This document shows, in pieces, positions 61,144-64,000 of a DNA stretch of 64,000 nucleotides. The translations under genes and the position numbers were made by a program. The stretch covers positions 1,116,001-1,180,000 of the forward strand of contig JANATG010000006.1 in NCBI GenBank assembly GCA_029449235.1. The letters are read 5' to 3'. Each line of letters starts with the position of its first letter. Position 1 is the stretch's first letter. The notes beneath the pieces are model-generated. The model made no database searches and was not told the DNA's origin. It saw only the letters and a program-made list of their open reading frames with translations. The DNA comes from Linnemannia schmuckeri. Lineage: Eukaryota > Mortierellomycota > Mortierellomycetes > Mortierellales > Mortierellaceae.

Positions 61144-62812
61144 GATGTTTGATGTTTGGTGTTTGGACACAACATCTTGTACGACAGTGCACGCATCCAC
61201 CAAAAAACCAAAAAATATCAGCTTGCGTTGAAGATGAGAGCCTCGCTGCAAGCCATCTCGTGGGGTATTCAGTCGTCTATCACCCCATGACATAGGAAAA
61301 AGCAAACGAATGAGTGACCTTGCAAGTCTTCTTGGAGTTACGGATAAGTGGGAGGAAGGGAGGAATGAATAAGCTCAACCATCGTCATCATTCTGTATTT
61401 CTGCATGGAAAACGAGTGACAGTACACCTTGGCATGGACAGCAGTTGCATGGAACAAAAACAACAAACCCTAAAGCACCTGTGGGGTTGTCGCGCCCTTT
61501 CTCCTTTCTTCCATGCAAGGGCAAAACAATCATGAACAGCTTTTTTTCCCTGCTTGTTCATCTTTTTACAAACAGCTTCTTATTGTAGGTCGTCCATTAC
61601 ACAATGTATTGCTGATCCTCTTGCAGATATAATAATGAATTGCCATGAGAGACGCGTCAAAAAAGGGAGAGGGAGAGAGCCATTGAGAGAAAGAGAGAGA
61701 GCCTCCTGTGGCTCCTGGGGCTCATACGACCGGATTTGCACTAGTTCGATTTTTTCTTTATCATTCTCTCACGTATGTACACCTCCTCTTTTTTTTCCCA
61801 TTCAGGTCATCTTTGTTAACTTGGGAGCATAAACAAGACCAAAAGAGAGGAAGAGACAAACCTTGATACAGGTGGCTGACGGAAAGCCGAAGCTGCCCAA
61901 TTTTTCCATTTTTCGCTCTGTTCTTCAAACACGATTGCCAAAAACGGCAGACGGTTACTCGCATTCCACCAGAAAAAGAGTGTTTTGTAATACAAAGCTG
62001 AGCCAGAAGGAAAAGAACGACAGCAAAGAAAGTTTTTCATCGAAGATCGATTTGTTAATCCATTGCCTTTTGCAAAAGAGGGTTGATAACTGTGCCAGTT
62101 GAAAACGGGTATCACATCCTATTCGGGCTCAAATGCATTCTTCACACGAACATGCGCGTGCCGTACTTTTTTTTTCTATAGTCAGTCGCGCCATTCCACA
62201 GAGGCACAGACTCCATACAATTTCCGAAGTTTCACTGGGACTACAAAGGGGGTTCAGTCAAGATAGAAGATAGGAGATGGATGACGGACAAGAAGCTAGC
62301 AGAAACATTGTCCAAGTGTTCAATTATCCAAGGGATACATTGTAACAGGAGGTAGATAATGTTGATCCCCATATCCATGGACCGCCCACGACTTCACTTT
62401 GGTGCTCTTGTTGAAAGGGACCCTTGGAGCGTTCGGGGAAAAAAGGAAAAGAACAAAAAACACGAAACTCCAATCGTACCCAATATGATTCTGATATAGC
62501 CACATCCCTTTCTTTTTGACTCCTATCTTCGTCTTTTGTGTTGCCTCCCTTTCTTCCTCGCTCAGTCGTCTTTTTCTTACCCTTTTTAACTTTTTTTATC
62601 GTCGTAAAAAAAAAAAAAGCAAGATGCCCGATTGATTTTTTACTGTTTGATTGTTCGTACGTGGACCCATTGTTTTTTTGTTCTGCCCTCCAAAATCCGT
62701 ATTCCACTCCATCGTTTTTTGTACCTTATTAACACCATCTTGAAGGCATAAACCAAGAGAGAGAACTGTGGGAGAGAAACAAAGAAAGGAAGCTACGCGT
62801 CCTTTGATCGAC

Positions 62813-62814
<2 letters not shown>

Positions 62815-62845
<31 letters not shown>
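62815..62845. repeat. 31-base A run
   Basis: Uninterrupted A run, with a second 17-base A run about 60 bases further right. Confidence 0.9.
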
Positions 62846-62847
<2 letters not shown>

Positions 62848-63319
62848 AAACAACACCGACTCCCAGGAACTTATTTAATAGTTCAATTGTATTTTCACGC
62901 AATCCAAAAAAAAAAAAAAAAATCAACTATTATGTCCAACAAGTCTCCCCCTTCTAAACAAACAAACACAGATACAAACACAAATAAGCAATCGCGACAA
63001 TATCAATATCAGCACTGATAACAAATAAAACCAACATTAACAAACACATGAGCATACAAAAATATTTAGCAAACAGTGGTACATTAAAAGTGTATTTTAC
63101 AGAGAATCTTAAGCAGATAAAAAAAAGGCTATCTCAATCGATATTGTTGTATATGAAGGAGCGAGTGGGCGTGCGTGTGCACGCTCAGGGGAAGGAAAGG
63201 GAGAGAAGAAAAAATAGATGCCAGGGGAGTAGCAAGACAGATGGGCGCGCGTTATCATACTACTGCAATGTTGCAGGTCGAGTCCTTGGGGACATGGCGG
63301 CACTCGCGAAAAAACCTTG

Positions 63320-64000
63320 CTAGAGGTGCATAGTCGATTGGTCGTGCGCTGAGCCGCTAGGAATAATAGGGCGGCACGGTCCCTTGAGTGCATCCAGGAA
63401 CAAGTCCCTGATTCGGTAGCAGTTGTTGCGTCGTCGCATGTACGTCATAGGTCGGGCAGCCAAAGGCTGAGGCTCGTAGCTTCTCACTGCGTCCAGCAAA
63501 TCCGTGTACTCTTCATCCGAGTCCACGTTGACATCCTCCTTGTCAGCAAGCGGAGCTTCAGAATCCCGGTTGATCTTTTCATCTTTGACTAATAGAGGAA
63601 GAGCCGCATTAAAAAGTAAGTCATTGCCACTTAAATCATCAAAAGCAGGCTTGTGTCTGAAATTTAGCATACTTTTGCGATAAACGCAACATACCAGGCA
63701 TGGGCTTCTTTTGATACATTCCAAGCAGCACGTCATAGGGTCTCGATCTGCCCTCAACGGCTCTCTTAGACGACATTGAGTGGCTCTTGCAGGTCAATGA
63801 ACGAGCACAAGGCGGCGCGCCAATCGAGGGAACAACACCGCATTGTTTGTCCAAGTCCAGAGGCCCCTTGACGCGACCAGGCGGCTTGACCTTGGCAATC
63901 TTGGCGATCTTTTGTTTCTTCTCTGATGGCTTCTTCTCCGGCACCGACGCAGGAGGAGGTGACATTTCAATCGCCGACACAGGCGTCTCTGGTTCTACTA
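63320..64000 (-). CDS. SAGA deubiquitination-module subunit, ataxin-7/Sgf73-like (N-terminus beyond right edge)
   Basis: In SAGA this family anchors the deubiquitinase module that removes ubiquitin from histone H2B. The SCA7 zinc-binding motif is clear near 63735-63870: LDKQCGVVPSIGAPPCARSL, TCKSHSMSSKRAVEGRSRPY, then DVLL. It is preceded by a basic stretch (KKPSEKKQKIAKIAKVKPPG). An intron (about 63596-63687) joins KKPMP to VKDEKINRD in phase. The C-terminus contains RPMTYMRRRNNCYRIRDLF and ends STMHL at 63320. The frame is still open at base 64000 (VEPETPVSAIEMS), so the N-terminal part is missing. Confidence 0.88.

Larger units (their letters stand above)
59440..63319. other. Gene-empty 3.9 kb stretch
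   Basis: Upstream DNA of the RING-RRM gene and downstream DNA of the SAGA subunit gene. Strongly purine-rich on the plus strand from 59700 to 60900, then A/T runs at 61109-61140 and 62815-62845. Open frames are low in complexity, and no gene is supported. Confidence 0.5.

Overview
The window looks like nuclear DNA from an early-diverging filamentous fungus (Mucoromycota, probably Mortierellaceae-like; this is inferred from gene content and cannot be proven here). The evidence is many short GT-AG introns with matching phases, a Gal4-type Zn2Cys6 regulator, fungal G-gamma and CAP genes, an animal-like kinesin-12 and a recognisable LAMTOR1. There are also long purine- or pyrimidine-rich intergenic stretches and many A/T homopolymers. 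No rRNA, confident tRNA, CRISPR array or intact transposon is visible.

Layout, left to right: kinesin-12 (minus, cut by the left edge, <1-6731); Zn2Cys6 regulator (minus, 7084-11186); a 5 kb gene-empty stretch; a stand-alone response regulator (minus, 16260-17030); a 6 kb gene-empty stretch; two broken CAP/PR-1-like secreted protein genes (minus, 23115-23950 and 25386-26290); a CoA-type Nudix hydrolase (plus, 27056-28834); an unrecognised Lys/Ala-rich protein (minus, 29300-30699); a broken laccase-like multicopper oxidase (minus, 30847-32824); a secreted phosphoesterase with one frameshift (plus, 34361-35411); ribosomal protein eL31 (plus, 36125-36873); an RluA-family pseudouridine synthase (minus, 37509-39547); LAMTOR1/Ragulator p18 (plus, 40496-43502); a G-protein gamma subunit with a very long N-terminal extension (minus, 44276-45782); an anion:cation-symporter type MFS permease (plus, 50156-53297); a RING plus RRM protein (minus, 53643-59439); and the C-terminal part of an ataxin-7/Sgf73 SAGA subunit (minus, 63320->64000).

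The genes form no single pathway. They are a mix of housekeeping and signalling functions: microtubule motor, ribosome, tRNA/rRNA modification, TORC1 lysosomal anchoring, heterotrimeric G protein, phosphorelay and SAGA. Interspersed among them are secreted or cell-surface enzymes.

The most unusual pattern is that all four secreted-type genes, clustered at 23.1-35.4 kb, carry disabling changes: frameshifts, a lost start codon, and three Trp codons read as TGA. Every intracellular gene that could be spliced on paper remains open. The second unusual item is the G-gamma gene, whose normally ~90-residue protein sits at the end of a ~390-residue Ser/Thr-rich extension. The third is the RING plus RRM architecture of the 53.6-59.4 kb gene.
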